In this document: positions 18,710-26,794 of the stretch, in pieces | How positions within the stretch are numbered: the first letter of the stretch is position 1 | Layout of the letters: every line of letters starts with the position of its first letter | DNA from: Magnetococcus marinus MC-1 | GTDB taxonomy: Bacteria; Pseudomonadota; Magnetococcia; Magnetococcales; Magnetococcaceae | Length of the DNA stretch: 64,000 nucleotides | NCBI RefSeq assembly: GCF_000014865.1 | Contig: NC_008576.1 | Coordinates: forward strand, 211,001-275,000 | Direction: 5' to 3' | Program-made: the position numbers and the translations under genes | Notes under the pieces: generated by a model | What the model saw: the letters and a program-made list of their open reading frames with translations, nothing else | What the model was told of the DNA's origin: nothing | The model's database searches: none

Positions 18710-18898
18710 TTAGAATAGGTCGTTGCTTTGATCCAGCAATTTGTCCACATCCTTTTCCACTTTGATGCGCACTTCATGTTCTATTTTGACATTTAAATTA
18801 ATGGTAATGGGTTTATCTGGTGCTTCCACCGATACGCGCGGTGAACAGCCCAACAGCAGGGCGACAGGGAGTAGGGTAAGCAGAAGGGGGGATCGCAT
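18710..18898 (-). CDS. ynbE: YnbE-family outer-membrane lipoprotein
   Basis: 62 residues: an N-terminal signal with lipobox LLGC (Cys at about 18), then a beta-rich piece (PITINLNVKIEHEVRIKVEKDV) and a short acidic tail. Small size, lipobox and the ITINLNVKIEHEV strand are typical of YnbE. In E. coli, YnbE sits in the outer membrane and extends the beta sheet of YdbH to form an intermembrane bridge for phospholipid transport. The gene lies 28 bp upstream of ydbL and about 165 bp downstream of ydbH, so the three form one transcription unit. Confidence 0.88.
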   Translation of the reverse strand: MRSPLLLTLLPVALLLGCSPRVSVEAPDKPITINLNVKIEHEVRIKVEKDVDKLLDQSNDLF

Positions 18899-19063
18899 GG
18901 TGAACTCCTTTTCCAGCGCTTAAAGATCCATCGTGTCTCTCATGGGTGCCACAAGTTTGACCGCTTGTTGCGCGTGTTTCAAGCCCGCTTACGGCCTTTA
19001 GGTACAAATACCCTGGTGACGGTGGGTTGCCCAGCAGAGGCAAGCGCAGAAATTGGGCTGGCC

Positions 19064-22000
19064 CTACTGTAAAATACCTTCACGTTTGAGCATGGCTGGG
19101 ATATCAAACCCCTCCATTTCGCGGTTAAAGAGATCGCCCAAAGCCCCTTCTACGGAAAGATTTAAGATAAGCGCGTGCCCCTGGTAAAGATCGGGATTTT
19201 TGCCCTCGGCGGCTACCTTGACCTGTAGGGCACCAGCCAGATCGCCATCCATGGTCACGGTTAGTTGCTTGTAATGTAAATTTTCCATGGCTTTAGCAAC
19301 AATACTTGGCTGCTCCCCCCCTGCTTTAAGGGCCTCTGCACTAAGGGTTTGATTGGCAATAATGCCCCCGCCATGGGTAAACAGCGTGGCATGATCGAGT
19401 AAAAGACGTCCCCCCACCATTTTAACCGGCATGCGGCCATAAAGTTGACCTGTGGCGGTAAAGCCCGGCAGTTTGACCAATTTGGCCATCTCAGCCAGAT
19501 CCACATTTTCCACCTCAAGCAGCAGTTCATGGTGGGCATCTTTAAGGTTAAAGGTGGCATGGTTGGCTTTGATCCAACCGTTGGCAAAGGGAATTTTTAA
19601 CCATGAGATAACCAATACGCCATCGGGTCGCAACAGCAATTCAGCCTCGATGTTGCGCACGGGCAGGCCAACATCCAACAGGTCAATGTGTAATCGGTGG
19701 GGTTGTCGGCTCTTGGGTGGACGCAACGATGCCAGCTCCAAGGTCAGATCCAGCCCCTCCAAGCGGGCCGGGCGGGTCTGCATGCCCACGCCATGCAGTC
19801 GTAAGGTTAGATCCGACCGCTCCGCAGCACCCCAGTTCAGGTGGCTTTGCAGTGAGACCTCCCCCTCAACCCCTTCAAGCTTACCCTTCAACATGCGCAA
19901 CAGATCCTTCGGTTGTATGCCCTGTGCCCGTAGCAGCAGAGGGGTCATCACAAGGGCGGCATTACCCACACCCGTGGGTAGAGAGTGGTTAACCCGTAGA
20001 TCCCAATTTAAGATCCCCTTTAGATCTGCCAAACGGCCATCTAGGGTGAGATGGTCGTTCTGCACCAGCAGTTTGCCCTGGTATTGAAAGGGGGCAATCT
20101 GCCCGGTGGCTGCCATGGGGCGAAGAATCACCTTAGCAATGGTGCCGTGCGCCGTAATCTTGCCTTTATCGGCACTGGCCTGTAGCTGAAGATCCAGATC
20201 CCGCACCAAAAGGTCTTGCCCCTTATGCTTAAAACGCCCCCCCAACAGGGTGCTGCTTGCATGCCACTGTGTGGGTGATCCCGTGAGCGCCAGGGTCATG
20301 TGTGGGGTGCGGATTTGTACCAATTGGGGCGTTTTCTCCTGCTGAATAAGCAGGTCGGTACGGTGTTCCGGGAATATGAGCTCAAGATCCAGTCGGGGTT
20401 GCGTCGGTTGCTGCCAGTTGAAGTGTAGCTTGGGGGCGTGGATACAGAGTGGGGATTGCTGGCCCTCTAGTACAAGACCCGCGCTGGGTGTGAAGGTGGC
20501 ATACTCTAGGCTCATGCAGTGGGATAAGGCGGCATGCAGGTGATCTTCTCCCCCGCTAAAGGGTAGCTTAAACGCCACCCGTCCCTGTTTGAGGCGGCTA
20601 CCACCGGGCAGCGTGCCATCCAAGTGGCTCTCTAGCTGAAGTTCACCCTGATAGTCGGCCAAACGGCCCGCGCCATGTCCATGCAGTTGCAGTTTGTTGA
20701 TCTGTAGAGCGTGCCACTCCAGTTGCTTGAGCTGCACCTCTAGCTGCTCAAGATTAAAGCGTAACTGTTGGGTGGGTTGATCCAACTGGGTTTGGGCCGA
20801 GCCGCTCAATGTGGCGTGCAGTTGACCCCCAGCCGAGAGGGCTAGGTTACTCTGGAGAGCGCCCTCTAGGTGTAATCCCTGGTGGCCATTCCAGTGCAGC
20901 TGTAAGGGTTGGGGCAGCTGGGCCTGAATACGGACCCAGCGGCCATCACTACCCAACGATTTGGCCCAGGTCTGTAACGATGGGGGCAGGGGGTGCTGGA
21001 GCGTAACTTGGGTGTCAGGATGCAAAGTCAAGCCCATACCTTGCGGTTCTGGCTGGGCGGTTAAGGTGGCGGTTAGGTTGCCTGTGGCGGCACCGGGTTG
21101 CAGCGCGGTTAGCTGAAACTCAGGGTACAGGGTCAGGGTGGGACGCCAAGCCGCATGAAGGGGAAATTTTCCACCCACCGCATAGCGCATGGTGCCATCC
21201 AATTGGGTTGCTGCGGGCTGCTGAAACAGAGTTTGCCACCCACGCAACCGATTAAAAGCCCATTGCCCGTGCAGCTTAAAGGCATCGCTACCGGCCGGTT
21301 GGGTGAGTTCACCGGTGAGCGCAATCTCCCCCTGGTGGGGATGGTTAAGTTGGAGGCCAAAGCGGCTCCAACCCTGACGCACTACCCCCTGCTTGAGCCA
21401 ATCTTCCACGGAGGCGGTTAGATGGTAGGCACTGTAACCCTTTATCTGACTCTGTGGAGGGAGGGGTAGGTTGGTGGTCCACGCTTGCAAAGCGGCACCT
21501 GCTAGGGTGCCACTAAGGGTAAGGTTGCCTTGGGGACCGCCTTGCAGTCGACTCTGCCCTTTAAGCAGGAGATGGCCAGGGTGGTGAGCATGGGCAATTC
21601 GTAGCTGATGCTGCGCTTGGAGACGTGGCCACTGACTGCCTTCAAGCAGAGCTTGCAAGGGGCCATCCAGCCGCAGCCCCGCCAAACCTGTGAGTTGGCT
21701 ACCTGCATAGGGGATGGGGAGGAGAGGCGGTTGAAAATGATCCAGTTTAAGATCGCTCTGTAGCTCTACCCCATAAGGGGGAAACAGGCTCAATGCCCCT
21801 TTGAGCGTCATATCCAAGCCAGGCAGGGAGAGCTGTAACAGCGTGTGTAGATGGTCAAGGCGGTGTTCCAATTGGCCCTGCAATTGGGCGCTCAGCAGAC
21901 CTGTGGGGGTGTTGAGCTGGAGCTGACTGTGGACAATCTCCACGTGGTCAATGGGCAGGGTGGGCAGCTGAAACGGTTCGGCGCGGCTCGGTTGGGCAGG

Positions 22001-22375
22001 GGCTTGGTTCTGGGCCATGGGCCACTGTATAGCCCCTTGGGCATCCTGTTGCAAAGTGATCTGTAGCCCTTCTAAACGCAGGGCGGTGAGTGTTCCGTGC
22101 AACAAAAGGCTAGGTGTGTAGAGCAGCTCAATGCGTTGCCAAGCCAGCGTGCCATCTTGGCTACGGGTTGGCCCCACCACCAAGCGGTTAAGGTCCAATT
22201 GGGTGATCTGCACCGGTAGAGGTGGTAACCCCTGTTGTTGCAGCAGGTGGGGTAACAGGGCATTAAGCAGGGGTAGGCGTACCAGGAGCAATATGCTCAC
22301 CAGCAGGGCAAGGCCCGTCAGGGTGAAAAGTAACACCCGTAAGCTTTTGCGACCTACCGTTTGAACCGATACCAT
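19064..22375 (-). CDS. ydbH: YdbH-family AsmA-like intermembrane lipid-transport protein
   Basis: About 1103 residues from MVSVQTVG. One N-terminal membrane span (about 14-36) is followed by a very long beta-rich periplasmic part with many repeated short amphipathic strands, as in AsmA-like bridge proteins. The last part (GQLYGRMPVKMVGGRLLLDHA, then HYKQLTVTMDGDLAGALQVKV) is the conserved YdbH/DUF3971-like C-terminal region. It probably spans the periplasm and moves phospholipids to the outer membrane with YnbE. Length fits the family (about 880-1200). Start is not certain: 22375 has a weak AGGC site; the frame is open to 22465. Confidence 0.88.
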   Translation of the reverse strand: MVSVQTVGRKSLRVLLFTLTGLALLVSILLLVRLPLLNALLPHLLQQQGLPPLPVQITQLDLNRLVVGPTRSQDGTLAWQRIELLYTPSLLLHGTLTALRLEGLQITLQQDAQGAIQWPMAQNQAPAQPSRAEPFQLPTLPIDHVEIVHSQLQLNTPTGLLSAQLQGQLEHRLDHLHTLLQLSLPGLDMTLKGALSLFPPYGVELQSDLKLDHFQPPLLPIPYAGSQLTGLAGLRLDGPLQALLEGSQWPRLQAQHQLRIAHAHHPGHLLLKGQSRLQGGPQGNLTLSGTLAGAALQAWTTNLPLPPQSQIKGYSAYHLTASVEDWLKQGVVRQGWSRFGLQLNHPHQGEIALTGELTQPAGSDAFKLHGQWAFNRLRGWQTLFQQPAATQLDGTMRYAVGGKFPLHAAWRPTLTLYPEFQLTALQPGAATGNLTATLTAQPEPQGMGLTLHPDTQVTLQHPLPPSLQTWAKSLGSDGRWVRIQAQLPQPLQLHWNGHQGLHLEGALQSNLALSAGGQLHATLSGSAQTQLDQPTQQLRFNLEQLEVQLKQLEWHALQINKLQLHGHGAGRLADYQGELQLESHLDGTLPGGSRLKQGRVAFKLPFSGGEDHLHAALSHCMSLEYATFTPSAGLVLEGQQSPLCIHAPKLHFNWQQPTQPRLDLELIFPEHRTDLLIQQEKTPQLVQIRTPHMTLALTGSPTQWHASSTLLGGRFKHKGQDLLVRDLDLQLQASADKGKITAHGTIAKVILRPMAATGQIAPFQYQGKLLVQNDHLTLDGRLADLKGILNWDLRVNHSLPTGVGNAALVMTPLLLRAQGIQPKDLLRMLKGKLEGVEGEVSLQSHLNWGAAERSDLTLRLHGVGMQTRPARLEGLDLTLELASLRPPKSRQPHRLHIDLLDVGLPVRNIEAELLLRPDGVLVISWLKIPFANGWIKANHATFNLKDAHHELLLEVENVDLAEMAKLVKLPGFTATGQLYGRMPVKMVGGRLLLDHATLFTHGGGIIANQTLSAEALKAGGEQPSIVAKAMENLHYKQLTVTMDGDLAGALQVKVAAEGKNPDLYQGHALILNLSVEGALGDLFNREMEGFDIPAMLKREGILQ

Positions 22376-22690
22376 GACGCCTATGTTTCCCGAGTAAGCC
22401 CCATTGAACCTGCGTGGGATAAACCGAACCATGGCGCATGACAAAAACCGTTGTGTCATGAGCAAATCCCTTACAGCTGGGATAGGGGGCTGGGTTTATC
22501 AACCATCCTCAACCAGTATGCCTGAATCATGGGGGTAAAAGCCAATCGTGGGCAAGCAAACGAGACAGACCAATAGGAAAGTGATGCAGGTTTTTTAAGA
22601 TTATGTCGATGTTAGGTTATGGAAGCATGGGGTGCGCGGGCAGGGGGCGCCCAGCAGAACAGGGATGTAAAGCGGCGAGGGGGGCTATCT

Positions 22691-23956
22691 ATGACCAAAA
22701 AAATAACCGTATGGGTGTCAGGAGCGCTGTTTGGCACCATTCCCCTGCCCTGCATGGCGGCCGAGCTGCCCACAGTGGCGGAGATGTGGAACATTGTCTT
22801 GCAGCAGCAGCAACAGATGGAACAGATGCATCGTCAGTACCAAGAGGTTATGGTTGAGCAGCAGTTACAGTTGGAGCTGCTCAAGCAACAGATCGCTCAA
22901 GCCACGCTGCTCATGGACCAGGGGCAAGGGGGTAATACCGCAACATCCTCGGGAACGTCGGCCACGGGTTGGACGAACCGCCTGACCATTGGCGGGCAGG
23001 TGCGGGTGCAGGCCAGCAGCACCGAGCATAACGGTACCAGCATGAGTACCCTGGAGCATGGCAGCAACATAAAGGTACGGCTGGTTGAGTTGGATGTAGA
23101 TGCCAAGATAAACAAATGGGTAAAAGCATCGACCCAATTAAAATATGAGCATGATGGGGCGACGGCCTTTAATGTGGATCAAGCCACCATCACAGTGGGG
23201 GATAGTGAACGCTATCCCATGACCTTAACCGTGGGCAAAATGACCCTACCTTTTGGTTCCTATGCCAGCAGTGCGATAGCCGATCCCTTAACCAAAGAGC
23301 TGGGTGAAATTGTGGATGCGGCGGCGCTGGTGGCGGTCAAGATGCGGGGGTTTACCGCCGATTTTTATCTTTTTAATGGGCCCTCACAAAAACAGGGCGA
23401 TGAAAATAGCATCGACCAATGGGGTGGCGATCTGAGCTATCGCTATGAGCGTGGGGTTTTTACCGCCGAAGTGGCGCTGCACTATGTGAACAGTGTGGAA
23501 AACGCTGGGGGCATAAGCACAGCCATCGCCAAGGTAGATTCCATGACCGATATGGAAAATTACAGTGCTGCGTGGGGTTTGCATGGTGCTTTAACGTGGC
23601 AGGATACCACCCTGTTGGGGGAGTATGTGCAGCTTATGGATGCTATCTCCAGCAGTACGGGGAGTACAGGTTGGAACAATAGCCAGCTTAAACCATCGGC
23701 GTGGCACGGGGAGATCTCCTATACCCTGCCGATTGGTGGCAAAGCGAGCAACATTGCGCTCTCCTACAGCGGCAGCGATGGGGCACAAGCGGTGGGTTTA
23801 ATGGCCCAGCGGGTTGCGCTGCATGCCAGTGTGGAGGTGATCGAGAACACAGCGGTGCAGATGGAGTGGAGCCGCGATCACGATTATGACAGCAGCGAGG
23901 GAGGCAGTGGTAACAGCGCCGATACGACAACCCTGCGGTTGAGGGTAAAATTTTAG
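22691..23956 (+). CDS. LbtU-family siderophore porin-like outer-membrane protein
   Basis: 421 residues from MTKKITVW; GAGGGGGG lies 8 nt upstream, and the ATG at 22619 is rejected. Signal peptide at 1-24 (PLPCMAAEL). A Gln-rich coiled coil (about 35-75) comes next, then a beta-barrel of about 320 residues with the family stretch TVGKMTLPFGSYASSAI and a C-terminal phenylalanine (RLRVKF), the usual outer-membrane insertion signal. The family is known from Legionella LbtU, which takes up legiobactin; here the substrate is unknown. It is divergent from ydbH. No TonB-box plug domain is present. Confidence 0.8.
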   Translation: MTKKITVWVSGALFGTIPLPCMAAELPTVAEMWNIVLQQQQQMEQMHRQYQEVMVEQQLQLELLKQQIAQATLLMDQGQGGNTATSSGTSATGWTNRLTIGGQVRVQASSTEHNGTSMSTLEHGSNIKVRLVELDVDAKINKWVKASTQLKYEHDGATAFNVDQATITVGDSERYPMTLTVGKMTLPFGSYASSAIADPLTKELGEIVDAAALVAVKMRGFTADFYLFNGPSQKQGDENSIDQWGGDLSYRYERGVFTAEVALHYVNSVENAGGISTAIAKVDSMTDMENYSAAWGLHGALTWQDTTLLGEYVQLMDAISSSTGSTGWNNSQLKPSAWHGEISYTLPIGGKASNIALSYSGSDGAQAVGLMAQRVALHASVEVIENTAVQMEWSRDHDYDSSEGGSGNSADTTTLRLRVKF

Positions 23957-24056
23957 GGCGCACTGCCCAATAACCCACGCGCGCACGCCCCCGACGGGGC
24001 CATGGGCCACGCCGGTGGGTGGGCGCGTTTACAAGGAGGCGTGCAACAAACGGGCC

Positions 24057-24353
24057 TTACGCCTCCTCTTCCCCCTCATCCTCACCCTCGCCGGTGAGAT
24101 CAACGATCCAGCCCAGACCAAACTGACGAATTTTAAAGGTGTGCAGCGGCTGGCTTGTCGTGACCGCTTGTACCAAAGCCTCGGTGGCAGGTAGCAGATA
24201 GAGCTCGCCATAAATGGCATCGAAATGGTGTCTTAACTGCGCTTCGTCCAAAGTTAAGTCTGTATGGCGGCGTGCCATGGCGATGGCGGCGGCTTGATCC
24301 TGGCCCGCACCAAGAACGCCATGTCCTTCATGTACAACGGCATAACCATCCAT
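24057..24353 (-). CDS. Small hypothetical protein with acidic tail
   Basis: 98 residues from MDGYAVVHEGH, set by a near-perfect ribosome binding site, AGGAGGTGATC. The protein is cytoplasmic, with no signal or span. N-terminal half: helical with AMARRHTDLTLDEAQLRHH; C-terminal half: short strands (FKIRQFGLGWIVDL), then a Glu/Asp/Gly tail (GEGEDEGEEEA). No family recognised. The excellent ribosome binding site suggests strong translation. It is convergent with the LbtU-like gene and stands alone. Confidence 0.65.
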   Translation of the reverse strand: MDGYAVVHEGHGVLGAGQDQAAAIAMARRHTDLTLDEAQLRHHFDAIYGELYLLPATEALVQAVTTSQPLHTFKIRQFGLGWIVDLTGEGEDEGEEEA

Positions 24354-24612
24354 AAGATCACCTCCTGTGGCAACATGGAGAACGCATAATAAGTTGTGGG
24401 CATGTCCCATTCTAGCACACAATAACGTTTAATGGGGATTTTCCAGGTTAGGATTGGGTTTTATAAGTCGGTTTAAGGGTTAGGGTTATTACCTGACCCT
24501 CTCTGCCAAGCTTGGTTTGTAGACGGGCATGGGGTACACAAGATAGGTGGCGGCATGCCATGTAGCCCTGAACCGGTCCCGTTGGGCCATTTTCCCTTGG
24601 GAGGAGTGTTTC

Positions 24613-25113
24613 ATGAAAAAACAAATCGTTATAGCATTAGCAGCGGCGGCAATCCTGGCGCAAACGCCTGTTTACGCAGGAGAAGAGGCTGCCGTTGTAC
24701 CCTTGAAAAAAATGACCTTAAAAACCGCCTCCACCATCGCCCACAAGGTGATTGAGGCGTGCCGTCTTAAAGGTGTGCAGATTGGGGTTACGGTGATGGA
24801 CCGGGATGGCATTCCCCAAGCGATTTTGCGGGATACCGTTGCCCCCCCCATTACCCTGACCATCTCCAAAGGCAAAGCCTATGCCGCCGCCATGTTCCGT
24901 GTGCCCAGTTCTCAGTTGAGCCAACGCGCCCAGAGCCCCATTGGTCGGGTGCCCGGGGTAGTGATGTCGGCGGGGGCCATTCCGCTGGAGGTCGGCGGGA
25001 TCTTTTTGGGGAGTGTTGGGGTATCGGGCGCCCCCTCTGGCGAGACCGACGAAGCATGTGCCAAAGAGGGTGCCCAAGGGGTGCTGGATGAGCTAGAGAT
25101 GTCCATGATGTAA
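24613..25113 (+). CDS. Exported HbpS/GlcG-family protein
   Basis: 166 residues from MKKQIVIA; GGAGGAG precedes this ATG, and the upstream ATG at 24547 is rejected. Signal peptide at 1-22 (AILAQTPVYA). The mature part fits the HbpS/GlcG (DUF336) fold: TASTIAHKVIEACR, GVTVMDRDGIPQAILRD, TISKGKAYAAAMFR, VMSAGAIPLEVGGIFLGSVGVSGAP. HbpS binds haem and works as a redox or iron sensor in actinomycetes; other members are of unknown role. A periplasmic location is likely. Followed by an imperfect inverted repeat at 25136-25186 (CACCCTCC...GGAGGGTG), a possible terminator without a T-run. Confidence 0.85.
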   Translation: MKKQIVIALAAAAILAQTPVYAGEEAAVVPLKKMTLKTASTIAHKVIEACRLKGVQIGVTVMDRDGIPQAILRDTVAPPITLTISKGKAYAAAMFRVPSSQLSQRAQSPIGRVPGVVMSAGAIPLEVGGIFLGSVGVSGAPSGETDEACAKEGAQGVLDELEMSMM

Positions 25114-25259
25114 AGTGGGGTACCACGCCTATCCCTAGGGCATGCCGCACGACCCACCCTCCGATGTTTAGCATCGCGGAGGGTGGGTATCTGTTGCCAC
25201 CAAATGGGGCGATGGGTCTCATAGATTGGCAGGGCCATGGTGACAGAGAGCCGGTTGCC

Positions 25260-25596
25260 TTAGCTGAAGAAGCTCGCGTCAATTTTTTTGATGTATAAAA
25301 TCTCTTCATCCAGACAGCCGACACTGTAACGCACCATTAAGTCCGCAAATTGGTTGCCATCAATCAACGTGATAAAGGTAGTGACGGCATTGCATATAGA
25401 TCCGTGCGTCATCCTGGAGGAGAGTGCGTTGCCGTTTTCTGGCCCGATGTTGTGACCATCCCCATACAGGGACCGCACATACAATTCCACTGGAATGGGC
25501 AACAGATAGACCAATATTTCTCATACGCGGATGAACCGTGGATAAAGCTGATATCGTAAGTTGAAATGTGGAGCTAAAAGCTGGGGCATTGAGCAT
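25260..25596 (-). other. Possible decayed small coding region
   Basis: Two overlapping minus-strand frames meet near 25510: one gives residues ending PRMRNIGLS, the other continues VYLLPIPVELYVRSLYGDG and ends LDEEILYIKKIDASFFS. Joined by a frameshift they would make one protein of about 110 residues. Neither part has a good ribosome binding site, and the product is not recognised. It may be a pseudogene or chance. Confidence 0.25.
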
Positions 25597-25719
25597 CGTG
25601 TGATGTTACGCGAAGCGCATACAAGCAGGGGAAGGGATCCCCGCTTGACGGTTCCAAATCGGGTTTGGGATTTTTATCCTTACCATTGTCTCTAAACAGA
25701 CTAAATTTTTCATATTTTC

Positions 25720-25994
25720 TTAAATAGGCAACATCTTTTTATCATGGGTCTCCGCTAAAGCCTGTTGACCTGCGGGGGTAATCATAAAATGCGCCCGGCG
25801 TGGCGCTGAAACCAACCCCGCTTGTAAGAGATAAGACTTGCCCATTGAACGCGTTTAGAGATAACCGCCTGCTTGCCACTGGGCAGCAGAGTGCGTTTCT
25901 CTTCGTCCGTTAAACCAAACCGATTGGCTATCCGCTCCACAGCATCACCAATACGTACCTCACCCTCTGCTGCAAGTTCTAGCACATGGCGCAT
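25720..25994 (-). pseudogene. Frameshifted N-terminal fragment of an Mrr-type restriction protein
   Basis: The first part reads MRHVLELAAEGEVRIGDAVE, then FGLTDEEKRTLLPSGKQ, which is the winged-helix Mrr N-terminal domain. At about 25839-25841 one base appears to be missing; shifting frame there restores the family continuation KSYLLQAGLVSAPRRAHF, then MITPAGQQALAE, ending at a stop at 25720-25722. The usual C-terminal endonuclease domain with its (D/E)xK site is absent. In-frame codons upstream of the first ATG also read as Mrr-like (HEYQIL), preceded by a stop, so the 5' end is damaged too. A relic of a type IV-like restriction gene. Confidence 0.75.
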
Positions 25995-26084
25995 AAGTAT
26001 TTGATATTCATGAATAACTTATCCTATTCAAATAAGCGGATAAAATTTTAAAAGTCGTGCCATTCTACGCGATTAGTGGCGATT

Positions 26085-26648
26085 TTACTCCCACTCTTCT
26101 TCGATGGTGGGGGGCTCTTCTTTGTCCATGCGAATGCCCTCAATGGCTTCCGAACGGCTTACCTCCACCAGTAGCGGTGTGGTGGAGAGCAGTTGGGCGG
26201 CCTCTAGCGAATCGGCCCCCATCATGTCGGAGATGTGTAGCAGGGTGGTCAAAATGCCCAACTGCTCATGTTCAGCCAGGGCATTAAACTTTTGCACAAA
26301 CGATTGTTGCAGAAGGGGCGGGGCCTGCGCCAATAACTGCTCCGCTTTGGGGGTGGCCTGTAACCAAAAGCGGCGGCGGTCACCTTCATCCCGTAGACGG
26401 GTGATCAAACCTTTGCTCTCTAGCCGCGCTAAAATACCACTAATGGTGCCCTTACTTAAATGGACCTGTTTGGCCAATTCTGCCCCGGTTATGCCACCTC
26501 TTTGCAAAATTTCACTCAAAATGATCGCTTGCGGCCCCGTCAAATCGTGCTGGGCAACCAGATAGCGAGAGTGCATATCAATGGCACGAATAATCTTGCG
26601 TAGGGTCATCAGGACGCGATTGGTAACCTGCTGCGGGGCAACGGACAT
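26085..26648 (-). CDS. MarR-family transcriptional regulator
   Basis: 187 residues from MSVAPQQVTN. The winged-helix core is clear: LTGPQAIILSEILQRGGITGAELAKQ, VHLSKGTISGILARLESKGLI, TRLRDEGDRRRFWLQATPKA (the DxRxxRxxLT wing). A C-terminal extension of about 45 residues (rich in Glu) goes beyond the usual 145. It is divergent from the NAGGN genes, with an 18-bp palindrome between them, so it most likely controls that locus and itself. The ATG at 26726 would cross the palindrome and is not favoured. Confidence 0.88.
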   Translation of the reverse strand: MSVAPQQVTNRVLMTLRKIIRAIDMHSRYLVAQHDLTGPQAIILSEILQRGGITGAELAKQVHLSKGTISGILARLESKGLITRLRDEGDRRRFWLQATPKAEQLLAQAPPLLQQSFVQKFNALAEHEQLGILTTLLHISDMMGADSLEAAQLLSTTPLLVEVSRSEAIEGIRMDKEEPPTIEEEWE

Positions 26649-26722
26649 CGTAAAAATTACTCCATCCCAAAGTGAAATAAACGGCGTATCATACCCCAGT
26701 TGTGCGTGCAAAAGAAATGGTT

Positions 26723-26765
26723 TCAACTGGAATCAGTTGACACGGGAACGGTGCTATCATAGTTT
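26723..26765 (+). promoter_or_regulatory. MarR-type operator overlapping a promoter for the NAGGN operon
   Basis: TCAACTGGAATCAGTTGA (26723-26740) is a perfect 7-bp inverted repeat with a 4-bp centre. Its right arm overlaps TTGACA at 26737-26742; a -10 candidate TAGTTT lies 17 bp on (26760-26765). The operon start codon is at 26795. Binding of the divergent MarR protein would block the -35 box. Confidence 0.6.
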
Positions 26766-26794
26766 GTGTAGAAACTAATTTACGAGGATCTTCT

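Noticed and set aside
23957..24040. GC-rich imperfect inverted repeats after the LbtU-like gene
   Set aside because: Several weak pairings but no T-run, so not called as a terminator.
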